Shown: positions 17,525 to 25,717 of the stretch, piece after piece | Numbering within the stretch: position 1 is the first letter of the stretch | Layout of the letters: each line of letters opens with the position of its first letter | Origin: a bacterium (Candidatus Blackallbacteria) CG13_big_fil_rev_8_21_14_2_50_49_14 | GTDB taxonomy: Bacteria > Cyanobacteriota > Sericytochromatia > UBA7694 | NCBI GenBank assembly: GCA_002783405.1 | Contig: PFGG01000052.1 | Span: forward strand, 19,546 to 83,545 | Length of the DNA stretch: 64,000 bases | Reading direction: 5' to 3' | Translations under genes and position numbers: made by a program | The notes under the pieces: generated by a model | Database searches by the model: none | What the model was told of the DNA's origin: nothing | What the model saw: only the letters and a program-made list of their open reading frames with translations

Positions 17525-20023
17525 ATGCGCTCCCGTACCTCACTTCAAATTTCTACACTGCTGGCTTTGAGCTTAACAGCCTGTGGCCCTTCACCCACAC
17601 TTCCTGGCCCCCAGGCCACAACTTCCAATCCGCCTGTGGCCAGTCCTTCGGCTCCTGTAACCGTGAGCCCTTCGCCTGTAACGACACCCACCCCTCCCCT
17701 TGTCGTACCCCCAGTTCCAGGGCAATCTGCGACCCCTGCACCGCTGCCTTCTGCTGAAGCAACTGTTGTTCCTGTCAATGAATGTGGGTCTGCTGCAGTT
17801 TTGAAAGAATTGCCCTTGCCTGAAGGGTTTACACCCCCTGCGGGGATGCAGGCCCGTCTGTTTGAAACCCCCTTTAAGGTGGGAGATATTGTTTTTGATG
17901 ACCATGGGCAAGCCCAGGTATTTTCGTCAGATCGGACTCAAAAGTCTCTTACCAGTACCGATGCCTGTGGTGGCTGGAAGACAGCGGTAAGCAGTGAATT
18001 GCTGGCTGGCATCAATGGCAAGACTGCTGTGCCATTGAAAACAGGCACGGGCTATTTGACCGTTGTGGATTATTACCCAGATGGCGGAAACAATTTCGGG
18101 GGGATGTTTAACCTGCTCCAGAGTGGTAGCTATGAGCAACTCAGGCTCAAGTCGGATCATGCGGGGCTTCAGGACATTATTCGCCAGCCCCGGACAGATT
18201 TACTTTTGCCCGCTGAACTGAAAGGGATTGAAGCCCCCAGTGAGCTTCAGATTCAGGTTTTGCGCTCAAACTATACGCTGGGCCCGCTGGGCAGTCTTTT
18301 TTATGGGCCTGAGGGATCACTGTATATCATGACTTCTTCTCTCAACCGGCAGACAATGCTCAAACTCGACCCCTTGGGCAAAGCCACGGTTTACGCCAAT
18401 AACGAACTGCTGCGGGGCCCCATCTGGCGGCATGGTGCCGTGGTCAACGGCGTTCCCGTGGTGAGCATGGATTATGCCCCTGCCGCAGGGGTTCAAACCC
18501 AAGGCATTTATCAGTTCAATGCCGATGGCGGTTTTGCTGAGTGGAAAACCGCTCAAGCGCATGCTGGGCTTCATGACGTGCTGGCTGCTCCGCAAGGGGG
18601 GATCTATTTTACGGATTTTGAAAACGACAATGTCTGGTATAAAGCCGATGCGGCCAGCCCAGAAACAGGGCTGCTCGATGCCAACAAAGGTCAGATTCCT
18701 GGGGCATTGGCCAGTTTGGCCTATGATGCTGCAAACCAGAATCTATTTTATTTGAACCGGATTGAAGCCGGCAGTTGGTGGGGTTCTGGCCCGGGTGTGC
18801 GCGGGGTGTATAAGGTGGCCGATGGTGTGGCGACGCTTTATGCCCAGGCCGCAGAGGGCTCCGATTGGGATGGCCTGGCCTATGCAGATAAAGGCCCTTT
18901 GGGAGCGGGTCTGTATACCTTGGAACGTCAGACCGGCAATCTGCTCAAAATTCAGACCGATGGCACTGCGACCCCTGTGGTCAAGGGGCTGCCCAAACCT
19001 TCTGAATTGCGTTTTGATCCCCAAACAGGGAATCTGACAGTGGTCTGTGAGGGGCAATATCTTGTGCAGATTGGCAAAGGCCTGACCCCCTTAAAGTTGA
19101 ATGATTTACCCGCCAATGATGCGGGGTGGTATTTTACAGATTTTGAAAATGACAATCTCTGGTATCTGCCCAATGGCAGTACTCAGGAAGTGGCTGTTTT
19201 AGACAGTGAGATTCCCCCGGGGCTTTTCTCGCTGACTTATCTGGATTCCCGCCATGAAATCTATGCCCTCAACAGTGCAGGGGGCTGGCCCTTTGGCGGC
19301 ACCCCTGGGGTGTACCTGATTCAGCCCAATGGAACCGCCAAATTACTGGCTGAAGCTGACAAAGATACCAATTTTGGCAGTCTGGCCGCTGGCGGTGGGC
19401 AATTTGACAAGGCCTTGTTTTGGACGGATCCCAGCAAGAACCGGATTCTCAAAGGGGGGCCAGAGTATTCTGCTCCTGTTCCCTATCTGACGGGGGTTCC
19501 CAAACCCGGCTATCTGGCCTTTAGCCCGCAGGGAGATCGCCTTTTGACCGTTGTCAATGAAGGCAAAGGCCTGCTTTGGGTGGGCCCCAATCTGGGAACG
19601 CCGAAACCTTCAGCGTCCGCTACGCCCAGCCCCACGGCCTCGGTTATACCTGCGGCAGATCAACTGATCTTTGACAATGGCAATATTCTTGCCGTTTTTA
19701 ACCGCCCGACTGCTGCAACCACCTTTCATCTTGAGAAGGCCACGCTGATTACCTATCTGCAAACCTATCACTGGAATGAAGGTCAGGGCTCGACAGGAGG
19801 CACAGTCTCGCTTGAAGACAATTCAGGCAAAATTTATGGCCCCTGGAAAGTTCAAACCCGCCCAGGTCAGGGAGGGGTACCCAATGCCTATTGGTTTGCA
19901 GAACCCCAGGTGATTGTGCCCGCAGGGACTTACCATGTGCTGGATTCTGAACCCTCTACCTGGTCGCAGAACAGCGCCAATGGAGGACAAGGCATGGCCT
20001 TGGTGCGGGGCATTCCGCAATAA
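17525..20023 (+). CDS. Large beta-propeller lipoprotein
   Basis: An 832-residue secreted lipoprotein. The signal peptide ends in LTAC (lipobox, Cys about residue 20), followed by a Pro/Thr/Ser-rich linker to about residue 85. The body is a repeat-rich, probably NHL/SMP-30-like beta-propeller: YFTDFENDNVWY and YFTDFENDNLWY mark two internally duplicated halves about 180 residues apart. A second Pro/Ser linker (PKPSASATPSPTASV) joins a C-terminal beta-sandwich-like domain (FHLEKATLITYLQTYHWNEG ... VPAGTYHVLDSEPSTWSQN). GGAGG stands six bases before the ATG. Ligand unknown; probably surface or periplasmic. It ends just before a strong terminator. Confidence 0.8.
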   Translation: MRSRTSLQISTLLALSLTACGPSPTLPGPQATTSNPPVASPSAPVTVSPSPVTTPTPPLVVPPVPGQSATPAPLPSAEATVVPVNECGSAAVLKELPLPEGFTPPAGMQARLFETPFKVGDIVFDDHGQAQVFSSDRTQKSLTSTDACGGWKTAVSSELLAGINGKTAVPLKTGTGYLTVVDYYPDGGNNFGGMFNLLQSGSYEQLRLKSDHAGLQDIIRQPRTDLLLPAELKGIEAPSELQIQVLRSNYTLGPLGSLFYGPEGSLYIMTSSLNRQTMLKLDPLGKATVYANNELLRGPIWRHGAVVNGVPVVSMDYAPAAGVQTQGIYQFNADGGFAEWKTAQAHAGLHDVLAAPQGGIYFTDFENDNVWYKADAASPETGLLDANKGQIPGALASLAYDAANQNLFYLNRIEAGSWWGSGPGVRGVYKVADGVATLYAQAAEGSDWDGLAYADKGPLGAGLYTLERQTGNLLKIQTDGTATPVVKGLPKPSELRFDPQTGNLTVVCEGQYLVQIGKGLTPLKLNDLPANDAGWYFTDFENDNLWYLPNGSTQEVAVLDSEIPPGLFSLTYLDSRHEIYALNSAGGWPFGGTPGVYLIQPNGTAKLLAEADKDTNFGSLAAGGGQFDKALFWTDPSKNRILKGGPEYSAPVPYLTGVPKPGYLAFSPQGDRLLTVVNEGKGLLWVGPNLGTPKPSASATPSPTASVIPAADQLIFDNGNILAVFNRPTAATTFHLEKATLITYLQTYHWNEGQGSTGGTVSLEDNSGKIYGPWKVQTRPGQGGVPNAYWFAEPQVIVPAGTYHVLDSEPSTWSQNSANGGQGMALVRGIPQ

Positions 20024-20045
20024 CTTCCCCAATATAATTTCTTAC

Positions 20046-20083
20046 AAAAACAAACGGAAGTACTGCTTCCGTTTGTTTTTTTT
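20046..20083 (+). terminator. Rho-independent terminator of the propeller lipoprotein gene
   Basis: AAACAAACGGAAG pairs with CTTCCGTTTGTTT around a five-base loop (20061-20065), followed by a run of T. It starts 22 bases after the stop and ends only nine bases before the prophage left end. Confidence 0.9.
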
Positions 20084-20086
20084 ATC

Positions 20087-20091
20087 CGGGT
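20087..20091. repeat. Left copy of the 5-bp target-site duplication (CGGGT)
   Basis: The five bases before the left TG end are CGGGT, identical to the five bases after the right end (57125-57129). Mu-type transposition duplicates 5 bp, so this fixes the integration point. Confidence 0.85.
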
Positions 20092-20255
20092 TGTTAGCAA
20101 TCAACTGATCTGAGACACAAACGTGATATGGCGTGATGAGCTGTGAAGTGATGTGATGACGCGGGTCACACCCCCATCAAAAAGCCCCAAACCAATTTGA
20201 GACACTTTTGCGCCAGAAGCAAAAAACCGGCTTTTCGTGCAACTGATTTGAGACA
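20092..20255 (+). promoter_or_regulatory. Left end (attL) with three transposase-type binding sites
   Basis: Three direct copies of a 17-bp element with consensus TCAACTGATYTGAGACA occur at 20101-20117 (L1), 20188-20204 (L2, 12 of 17 matching) and 20239-20255 (L3, 15 of 17). Offsets from the end are about 10, 97 and 148 bases, much like the L1, L2, L3 layout known for phage Mu. No gene lies in 20092-20302. Confidence 0.8.
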
Positions 20256-20276
20256 CTTTGATTTTCTTAAATGAGG

Positions 20277-20306
20277 CGTTTAAATGGCGTTTGAACACTC
20301 GTTTAA
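20277..20306 (+). repeat. Cluster of three CGTTTRA repeats, left copy
   Basis: CGTTTAA, CGTTTGA and CGTTTAA start at 20277, 20288 and 20300, 11 and 12 bases apart, and are followed by AATT-type sequence. A second cluster with the same order of variants lies at 37934-37961 near the phage centre. The last unit runs into the stop end of the adjacent leftward gene. Function unknown. Confidence 0.5.
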
Positions 20307-20830
20307 AATTTGCAATCCCGAACAATAATGTTCATAGAGAAATCATCGATGGTACCTTCAACAGTGATGGGTTGGCCTTTATTGAGCTTTGTTAGTTTGT
20401 CAGCCTCTTTCTTTTTAAAAAGACACTGAAGGCTGGGTATTTCAATTTGCTCACCAGAGCCAAAAGTAAAGTACGGGTTGCCCAGAAAATCATCTCCTAT
20501 GGAGGAGACAAATCCTTTGATGATAAAGCGTTTCCCCTTGTATTCTTGTTCAGCTTTTAGCTTGTTATTGTCGTAGACCTTAATGATTTGAGAGGCTGTA
20601 ACCGTTGCCAGCTTGGCCTTCTCTTCAGCTGCTTTGGTCGCTTCCATTTTTTGTCTGTATTTCTCTTTTGCAGCTTCTTGTTCTTCGGATTTTTTTACTT
20701 CAATTTCGGCTTGTTGCTCAGCTTTTTTTCTTTCTTCTGGTGACTGCATAGCGACACCGATAATTGAAACGACCACCAACAGCAAAAACAACGCCCCAAA
20801 TATGGTCAAACAGCCCTTTAAGAATTTCAT
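20303..20830 (-). CDS. Membrane-anchored OB-fold (tRNA_anti-like) moron protein
   Basis: A 175-residue protein, opposite in direction to the phage early genes. An N-terminal hydrophobic anchor (CLTIFGALFLLLVVVSIIGV) is followed by a charged coiled coil (about 30-75) and a C-terminal domain (about 78-175). The segments VYDNNKLKAEQEYKGKRFII, GFVSSIGDD and GQPITVEGTIDD match the tRNA_anti-like OB-fold pattern ('N..kAd..YkgK...v.G.v..i'). Such proteins are usually exported or anchored and of unclear role. Its place at the prophage edge suggests a lysogenically expressed cargo gene. Confidence 0.7.
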   Translation of the reverse strand: MKFLKGCLTIFGALFLLLVVVSIIGVAMQSPEERKKAEQQAEIEVKKSEEQEAAKEKYRQKMEATKAAEEKAKLATVTASQIIKVYDNNKLKAEQEYKGKRFIIKGFVSSIGDDFLGNPYFTFGSGEQIEIPSLQCLFKKKEADKLTKLNKGQPITVEGTIDDFSMNIIVRDCKF

Positions 20831-20921
20831 ATTGTCAGCTCCTTATATTTTTCGCTTAAAATTATCCCATAAGATAATTGCGAGATCTAGAGAGGCCAAC
20901 AAAACCGAACCATAGCCCCGA

Positions 20922-21125
20922 TTAAATGTATTTTTTTAAAACTTGTTCAAGTTCATCTAAGACTTGAATCTTTTGTTCTTCCTTTGTATCCAACATCAAA
21001 CATTGGAGTGTAATCAACTCTTGTTTGTGATTTTCAAGGCCCTTTGTAATATCGATGATTACTATATTGGAGCCTGTTTTTAAATGTGATTTATCCACTG
21101 TGCTCTCCAAAGATTCTGTGTACAT
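20922..21125 (-). CDS. Small unknown leftward protein
   Basis: A 67-residue, acidic, helical protein (MYTESLESTVDKSHL) of unknown function. An alternative GTG start at 21167 adds 14 residues, but that GTG overlaps a TATAAT promoter element, so the ATG at 21125 is preferred, although it has no clear ribosome site. It follows the repressor gene in the leftward direction and has its own predicted promoter and operator, suggesting expression in the lysogen or control of phage decisions. Confidence 0.45.
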   Translation of the reverse strand: MYTESLESTVDKSHLKTGSNIVIIDITKGLENHKQELITLQCLMLDTKEEQKIQVLDELEQVLKKYI

Positions 21126-21158
21126 CAGCAAGCTGCTAGTTTGAGGGCGACAGAAATG

Positions 21159-21188
21159 ATTATACACGTTTATACATTACGTATAAAC
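21159..21188 (-). promoter_or_regulatory. Leftward promoter overlapped by a palindromic operator
   Basis: On the minus strand TATAAT (21164-21159) has TTTATA 17 bases upstream. A perfect inverted repeat, GTTTATAC and GTATAAAC around a 5-base centre (21168-21188), covers the -35 region. This would let a dimeric repressor block the promoter of the small leftward gene. It lies just beyond the 3' end of the repressor gene. Confidence 0.55.
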
Positions 21189-21203
21189 CATCACATTTAA
21201 ATT

Positions 21204-21620
21204 TCAGTCTTTTTGAAGTTCTTTAACCATCCTTTCCAGTTCATTCATTCTCACCGCATCTTGAACCTTGGAAAGCATTTCAGCGATTGCAACACCGCGC
21301 TTTTCTTCATCAATTTGAAGTAGTAAATCAAACAATCGTTTCATTTTTTCTTGAACTTCTGACAGTTGCCCAGGTAAAACCTGAGAGTCTGTTGAACTGT
21401 CAGCCATTGCCATAGATCCTTCCCCGGTTAAAAGCCAATTGATATTTACACCAGTTTCTGCAATTGCAGCTAAGGCTTCTCCTCCAGGAGTGTTTTTGCC
21501 CTGTTCATATTTTTTAAAGACACCTATATGTACCCTTATTTGCTCTGCAAATTTTTCTTGGGTTAAACCTAAATGCTTCCTCCACTGCTTGAGGCGGGCA
21601 CCAATTAGTTCCGACCTCAT
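21204..21620 (-). CDS. XRE-family phage repressor
   Basis: A 138-residue DNA-binding protein expected to hold the lysogenic state. Residues 5-60 form an HTH_XRE domain (LKQWRKHLGLTQEKFAEQI ... EQGKNTPGGEALAAIAETG), then NINWLLTGEG, a segment common in phage C2/CI-like repressors, and an acidic helical tail likely used for oligomerisation. No LexA-type protease domain is present. The ATG at 21620 is used; the track-like longer frame begins with TTG inside an operator copy. Copies of GGTCGGAAC lie on both sides of the start codon, so autoregulation is likely. Confidence 0.85.
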   Translation of the reverse strand: MRSELIGARLKQWRKHLGLTQEKFAEQIRVHIGVFKKYEQGKNTPGGEALAAIAETGVNINWLLTGEGSMAMADSSTDSQVLPGQLSEVQEKMKRLFDLLLQIDEEKRGVAIAEMLSKVQDAVRMNELERMVKELQKD

Positions 21621-21741
21621 ACTAAAAAGGTCGGAACCCAATTGCTTGAAACAAAGAACTGTTCCGACCTTCGTCTTTTCCTTTTGCAGTGCGGGTTACA
21701 AGGATTTCAGACATATAAAGGTCGGAACAAAAGGTCGGAAC
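21608..21741. promoter_or_regulatory. Operator array of five GGTCGGAAC copies
   Basis: The 9-mer GGTCGGAAC occurs five times in 134 bases: reverse at 21608-21616 and 21661-21669, forward at 21629-21637, 21720-21728 and 21733-21741. Pairs of opposite orientation form dyads, one spanning the repressor start codon. The array lies between the repressor and the rightward early promoter, the expected place for operators O1-O3 of a Mu-like phage. Confidence 0.75.
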
Positions 21742-21770
21742 AAAAAGATACATATAGTTCCCCTTACGTA

Positions 21771-21800
21771 TTGACAAGGATGCAAATAAGTTCCTAAAAT
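21771..21800 (+). promoter_or_regulatory. Rightward early promoter
   Basis: TTGACA (21771-21776) and TAAAAT (21795-21800) are separated by 18 bases, about 60 bases before the Ner-like gene and 30 bases after the last operator copy. This is the best early (Pe-type) promoter for the replication genes. Confidence 0.65.
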
Positions 21801-21858
21801 AAGATATGTAATATTTCATGGTTTCTCACAGTATTTCATATCTCACAGAGAGAGCAAA

Positions 21859-22071
21859 ATGGCAACCAAAAAAATAAAAACAATTGAGGAAGTCAGAGAC
21901 GACTTTCGGAGGAAGGGTCTAACGATTAGATCCTGGGCCGCCAAGCATGGCGTCAGCGAGCGCACGACTTATGCAGTCATCTCTGGTGAAAACAAAGGCA
22001 ATTATGGAAATGCCCACAAAATTGCTGTTTTGTTGGGTTTAAAAGATGGAGAAATAAATGCAGCTTGTTGA
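21859..22071 (+). CDS. Ner-like small DNA-binding protein
   Basis: A 70-residue protein with a helix-turn-helix (IRSWAAKHGVSERTTYAVISGE) and the LLGLKDGE tail seen in the small DNA-binding proteins placed directly before the transposase in BcepMu-like phages. These play the part of Mu Ner, shutting down early or repressor transcription. First gene after the early promoter; GAGAGAG lies before the ATG. It overlaps the transposase gene by 14 bases. Confidence 0.75.
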   Translation: MATKKIKTIEEVRDDFRRKGLTIRSWAAKHGVSERTTYAVISGENKGNYGNAHKIAVLLGLKDGEINAAC

Positions 22072-23992
22072 TAGCACCACAATCGGAACAGCTTTATCAA
22101 TGACGTCCAGAGGTGTAAGAAAACGCGCTCAGCGTGAGTCTTGGGAATACTCTGAAAGACAATCAAACGGTGGGGCGCAGCAAGTTTATCATTTTGAGGC
22201 TTTGCCTTCAGAAGTCCAAGCAAAAGTCGCATTACACTTGCTTCAAACGGGTCAGATTAAACCTGCTGAATCCCCAGATCAAACTCCCAAAACAGTCAAA
22301 CGCAGTGCTTCAGGCTATGACCGTGACTCACTTTGGAGCTGGTACGACAGCCGCCCCCAAACCATCAAAGACGAAGGCACGCGCCGCGCTGGCTATTGTT
22401 TGAAAGTCCGGGCTTTGCTCGATTCGGGTCTCAAAGTCCGACCAGCTTTGGCCGAAGTGGCCCGCGTCGAAGGCGTCTCGCTGGCTTCGCTCAAACGCTG
22501 GTGGTATGGCGATACCCTGATCATTGGGGCCGCCAATGTAGACCGCACAGATTTCGCCGCCGCCTTGGCTCCCCGCTATGCTGGCTGCCAAGACTATGCG
22601 GAATTTAGCCAAGACGCTTGGGACTGGATCAAAGCTGACTGGCTTCGCCCAGAACAGCCCTCGGCTGCGGCTGTCTACCGCCGAGCCCAAAGCATTGCAA
22701 AACAAAATGAGTGGGCCTTGCCCAGTTTGGCCACAGTCAAACGCCGCCTGGAGGCATTGCCTTGGCAGGTGCGCGTGCTGGCCCGTGAAGGCGAAGAAGC
22801 CCTCAAACGGATGTTACCCCACGTCACTCGCAACAAAAGCAGTCTGCACGCCCTCGAAGTGGTCAACGCCGATGGCCATATCTTCGATCTGCGCGTGACC
22901 CTTCCCTCTGGTGAAGTGGGCCGCCCGGTTTTGGTGGCCTGGCAGGACATCTACAGTGGCAAAATTTTGGCGTGGCGCGTGGGCGAGACCCTGAATCAAC
23001 ACATTGTGCGCCTGGCTTTCGGGGATGTCGTTGAAAAATATGGTGTACCTGAGCATTGCTTCCTCGACAATGGCCGCGAATTTGCCAATAAATGGCTCAC
23101 AGGCGGGGCCAAAACCCGCTTCCGATTCACCATTCGAGAGGATGATCCCATCGGGATTTTCACCCAATTGGGCATCAATGTTCACTGGACCACGCCCTAC
23201 CATGGCCAATCCAAACCCATCGAACGTGCTTTTCTGGATTTATGTGAAGGAATATCCCGGCACCCCGCTTGCAGTGGGGCATATACAGGCAACAGCCCTG
23301 TTACCAAGCCCAGCAATTACGGCTCACGGGCATTGACCTGGGATGAATTCTTGGCTGTGGTTCAAGAGGGCATCACCGAACACAATGCCCGCACGGGCCG
23401 CCGCTCACAAACCGCCAACGGGCGCTCTTTTGAACAGACCTTTGCAGAGTCTTATGCCACCAGCATGATTCGCAAAGCCACCGCCGAACAGCGCCGTCTC
23501 TGGCTCTTGGCTGCCGAGGGCGTCACCGTCATTCAAAGCGGCCATGTTGCCATCTTGAAAAATCTGTACTGGGGTGAAGCCGTTGCTGGCTTGGCCGGGC
23601 GCAAAGTCGTGGTGCGCTTTGATTCCGACAATCTCTCTTTGCCGGTCCACGTCTACGATTTGGCTGGTGAATACATTGGAGAAGCCTCTTGCACCCAGGC
23701 CAACTTTCTGGATGCCCAAGCGGCCAAAGACCATGCCCGCGCCAACCGCCAAAAAATCAAAGCAGCAAAGGCGCAGCTTGACGCTGAACGCAAAATGGAT
23801 GCCATCGAAGCCGCTCAGGCCCTGCCCAATGTGGTGCCCATGGAACGCCCTGCATCCAGCGTGATTGTGCCCATGTTCGAGAAGGCGCAAAAGGTCGCCA
23901 ATGGCCCGGATGTAGATGAAATGCCCTCAGATGAGCGCTACATCTTGGACATCTTGAGCCGGATGCCCCGCCGCACAGAAGAAGATTTTTAA
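22058..23992 (+). CDS. MuA-type DDE transposase
   Basis: A 644-residue transposase that should bind the phage ends and carry out integration and replicative transposition. N-terminal winged-helix/Mu-type DNA-binding part (TIGTALSMTSRGVRKRAQRE), further HTH domains, then an RNase H-fold core. The catalytic triad is readable: Asp272 (VVNADGHIFD), Asp337 (FLDNGREF) and Glu389 (GQSKPIERAF), nearly the same numbering as MuA (269, 336, 392). A C-terminal beta-barrel (WGEAVAGLAGRKVVVRFD) and basic helical tail follow, the latter being where MuA contacts MuB. GGAG precedes the ATG at 22058. Confidence 0.95.
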   Translation: MQLVDSTTIGTALSMTSRGVRKRAQRESWEYSERQSNGGAQQVYHFEALPSEVQAKVALHLLQTGQIKPAESPDQTPKTVKRSASGYDRDSLWSWYDSRPQTIKDEGTRRAGYCLKVRALLDSGLKVRPALAEVARVEGVSLASLKRWWYGDTLIIGAANVDRTDFAAALAPRYAGCQDYAEFSQDAWDWIKADWLRPEQPSAAAVYRRAQSIAKQNEWALPSLATVKRRLEALPWQVRVLAREGEEALKRMLPHVTRNKSSLHALEVVNADGHIFDLRVTLPSGEVGRPVLVAWQDIYSGKILAWRVGETLNQHIVRLAFGDVVEKYGVPEHCFLDNGREFANKWLTGGAKTRFRFTIREDDPIGIFTQLGINVHWTTPYHGQSKPIERAFLDLCEGISRHPACSGAYTGNSPVTKPSNYGSRALTWDEFLAVVQEGITEHNARTGRRSQTANGRSFEQTFAESYATSMIRKATAEQRRLWLLAAEGVTVIQSGHVAILKNLYWGEAVAGLAGRKVVVRFDSDNLSLPVHVYDLAGEYIGEASCTQANFLDAQAAKDHARANRQKIKAAKAQLDAERKMDAIEAAQALPNVVPMERPASSVIVPMFEKAQKVANGPDVDEMPSDERYILDILSRMPRRTEEDF

Positions 23993-24009
23993 ATAACGGA
24001 GGTCTGTTT

Positions 24010-24156
24010 ATGCCTATGAATCAGTTTTTGTCTTTGCTTAACGGCTTGGAGGGCTGGGAGTTGATCTCAGTCGAAACCATCGAGCAAGAAATCATGACCC
24101 TGATCGCTGAATTTCAGCACACCTTGGAACTGGTGGAGGCTCACTATGCAGCCTAA
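24010..24156 (+). CDS. Small unknown early protein (48 residues)
   Basis: An ATG at 24010 with a strong ribosome site (ACGGAGGT, eight bases upstream) opens a 48-codon frame, starting MPMNQFLSLLNGLEGW, that ends inside the next gene with an 11-base overlap. The tight packing between the transposase and the next gene supports it as real. Acidic and helical; function unknown. Confidence 0.6.
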   Translation: MPMNQFLSLLNGLEGWELISVETIEQEIMTLIAEFQHTLELVEAHYAA

Positions 24157-24394
24157 AACCGCAATGGGCAAACGTAGAATCTATGCGATTGATGTATTCA
24201 TTGCCCCCGATGAAAAAGGGGATCTTGGATTTTCTGTTTCATTAGAAGCAAGCCAAGCTTGGCTTGAATTGCTTGCAGAAGAAGGTGGCCGGTCGCTTGC
24301 TGCCGCTGCCCAAAAGAAGATTTTGCCATCTATTGGGAAAGCCTTTACAAAATCGCATTCCAAGCTTCCTAAAAAGGGGGTGAGCCAATCATGA
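24146..24394 (+). CDS. Unknown early phage protein
   Basis: An 82-residue protein of unknown function, overlapping its neighbours on both sides (11 and 4 bases). It starts with a short beta segment (RRIYAIDVFIAPDEKGDL) followed by a helix and a basic tail (KILPSIGKAFTKSHSKLPKK). It lies between the transposase and the MuB-like ATPase, where Mu-like phages keep variable early genes. Confidence 0.6.
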   Translation: MQPKTAMGKRRIYAIDVFIAPDEKGDLGFSVSLEASQAWLELLAEEGGRSLAAAAQKKILPSIGKAFTKSHSKLPKKGVSQS

Positions 24395-24720
24395 CCATTG
24401 AAACCACCTACCACACCGCCAATCTGCTCAGCACGGCATTCTTTTGCGGTGCCTTTGCTGGCCTCTTTGGTTTTGCCTGGGGCTGGGAATCGGCCCAAGA
24501 ACAACAGAGAAAGGAGATCTCGATGGTAGAAGTTGAAATCGTTAAAAACCATGGTTATGAGAATGCTGAAACCGTCATGGTTCTTGAGTCTGAGAGCGCC
24601 GAAACTGCCGCGAAAAAACTGACTAAGTTGGGCTTTTTCCAGCACAGCGAAACACTCTTTTTTTCTGGCGACCAGCCCGATGTCTGGGCTGTGCTGTCTG
24701 AATCCGTTCCTGCTGCATGA
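24391..24720 (+). CDS. Unknown early protein with N-terminal membrane segment
   Basis: A 109-residue protein with one hydrophobic segment (about residues 10-32, LLSTAFFCGAFAGLFGFAWG) and a soluble C-terminal part. An internal ATG at 24523 with AAGGAG upstream (MVEVEIVKNHGYENAE) could give a shorter, soluble 65-residue product. Its start overlaps the previous stop as ATGA. Function unknown. Confidence 0.55.
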   Translation: MTIETTYHTANLLSTAFFCGAFAGLFGFAWGWESAQEQQRKEISMVEVEIVKNHGYENAETVMVLESESAETAAKKLTKLGFFQHSETLFFSGDQPDVWAVLSESVPAA

Positions 24721-24740
24721 AAAAAGGCCCATGAAGGGCC
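24720..24740 (-). terminator. Possible minus-strand terminator hairpin
   Basis: Read on the minus strand, GGCCC, a five-base loop and GGGCC are followed by six T. The plus-strand side lacks a T run. No leftward gene lies upstream, so it would only stop antisense transcription; it may also slow rightward transcription before the ATPase gene. Confidence 0.3.
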
Positions 24741-24769
24741 GAGGGTAAAAATATCAATCTGAGGTAATT

Positions 24770-25717
24770 ATGACAGAAAAAACGTCCGAAACCAAACCCA
24801 AAGCACCTGAATCCGCGACACTCAAACAAGTGAGAGCCGAGATAGACAAACGCGGAATCACCCAAGGCCAAGTGGCCCGTGAGATCGGGCTCAGCCCCAC
24901 CACGCTGACCCAATTGCTCAACGGCACGTATGGAGCAGACCCTTCCAACCAGCTCGAAAAGATTGTGCGCTGGCTTTTGGCCCTGAAAGATCAGGACCAT
25001 GTCAGAGGGCAATTGCCTTCTGTCCCAGACTTTGTGCTGACACCCACTTCATCGCGGGTCATGGCTGCGCTGGGTTACGCCAAGCTGGCTGGAGATATTG
25101 CCGTGATTTATGGTGGGGCGGGCCTGGGCAAAACCACCACTGTGCGGGAATTTCAGCGCAGCTATCCCAATGTTTGGATCGCAACCATGAGCCCAGCCAA
25201 AGCCAGTGTTGCCGCAGCATTTGAAGAGCTGTGTGTCGCTGTCGGTTTTCGCTCTCCCGCAATGGGTGCAGCCCGGCAACAGCGAGACATCGAGCGCCGC
25301 CTTGCAGGCACCGAGGGCCTGCTAATAATCGACGAAGCTCAACACTTAAGCATTCCAGCGCTCGACGCAATTCGGGCCATTCATGACGCCACAGGCGTGG
25401 GTATTGCTCTGGTGGGCAATGAGGCTGTCTATGCCCGCATGACAGGTGGCAATCGTGCGGCCTATCTGGATCGCTTGTTCAGCCGCATCGGTAAAAAGGT
25501 CAAGCTGCAACACCCCACATCCACAGATGTTGAAACCTTGGCTGGTGTCTTTAACATCACCGAAAAAGAGTCCATTGTTTTGCTCTGCCAGATTGGGGCT
25601 AAAGCGGGCGCACTTCGTTCAGTCGTTAAAATTCTGCGCCTGGCAACCATGAAAGCTGAAGGGAAAACCCCTGATGCAGTCCACATCAGAGAAGCCTTGA
25701 AGGAGCTGGGTGTATGA
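24770..25717 (+). CDS. MuB-type AAA+ ATPase (transposition target protein)
   Basis: A 315-residue ATPase that in Mu binds target DNA, activates the transposase and gives target immunity. An N-terminal helix-turn-helix (RGITQGQVAREIGLSPTTLT, about 25-60) is followed by the AAA+ core with Walker A GGAGLGKTTT near residue 114 and Walker B LLIIDEAQ near 185, and a C-terminal helical domain. Its start lies 50 bases after the previous gene, with GAGGTAA upstream. Together with the transposase it forms the replication machinery. Confidence 0.93.
   Translation: MTEKTSETKPKAPESATLKQVRAEIDKRGITQGQVAREIGLSPTTLTQLLNGTYGADPSNQLEKIVRWLLALKDQDHVRGQLPSVPDFVLTPTSSRVMAALGYAKLAGDIAVIYGGAGLGKTTTVREFQRSYPNVWIATMSPAKASVAAAFEELCVAVGFRSPAMGAARQQRDIERRLAGTEGLLIIDEAQHLSIPALDAIRAIHDATGVGIALVGNEAVYARMTGGNRAAYLDRLFSRIGKKVKLQHPTSTDVETLAGVFNITEKESIVLLCQIGAKAGALRSVVKILRLATMKAEGKTPDAVHIREALKELGV

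Noticed and set aside
21608..21741. Repeated 9-mers considered as a CRISPR array
   Set aside because: Units are too short, mixed in orientation and irregularly spaced; operators fit better.
24391..24720. Membrane protein taken as an early holin
   Set aside because: One hydrophobic segment and a place within the replication genes; the two-segment protein beside the endolysin is the better holin.
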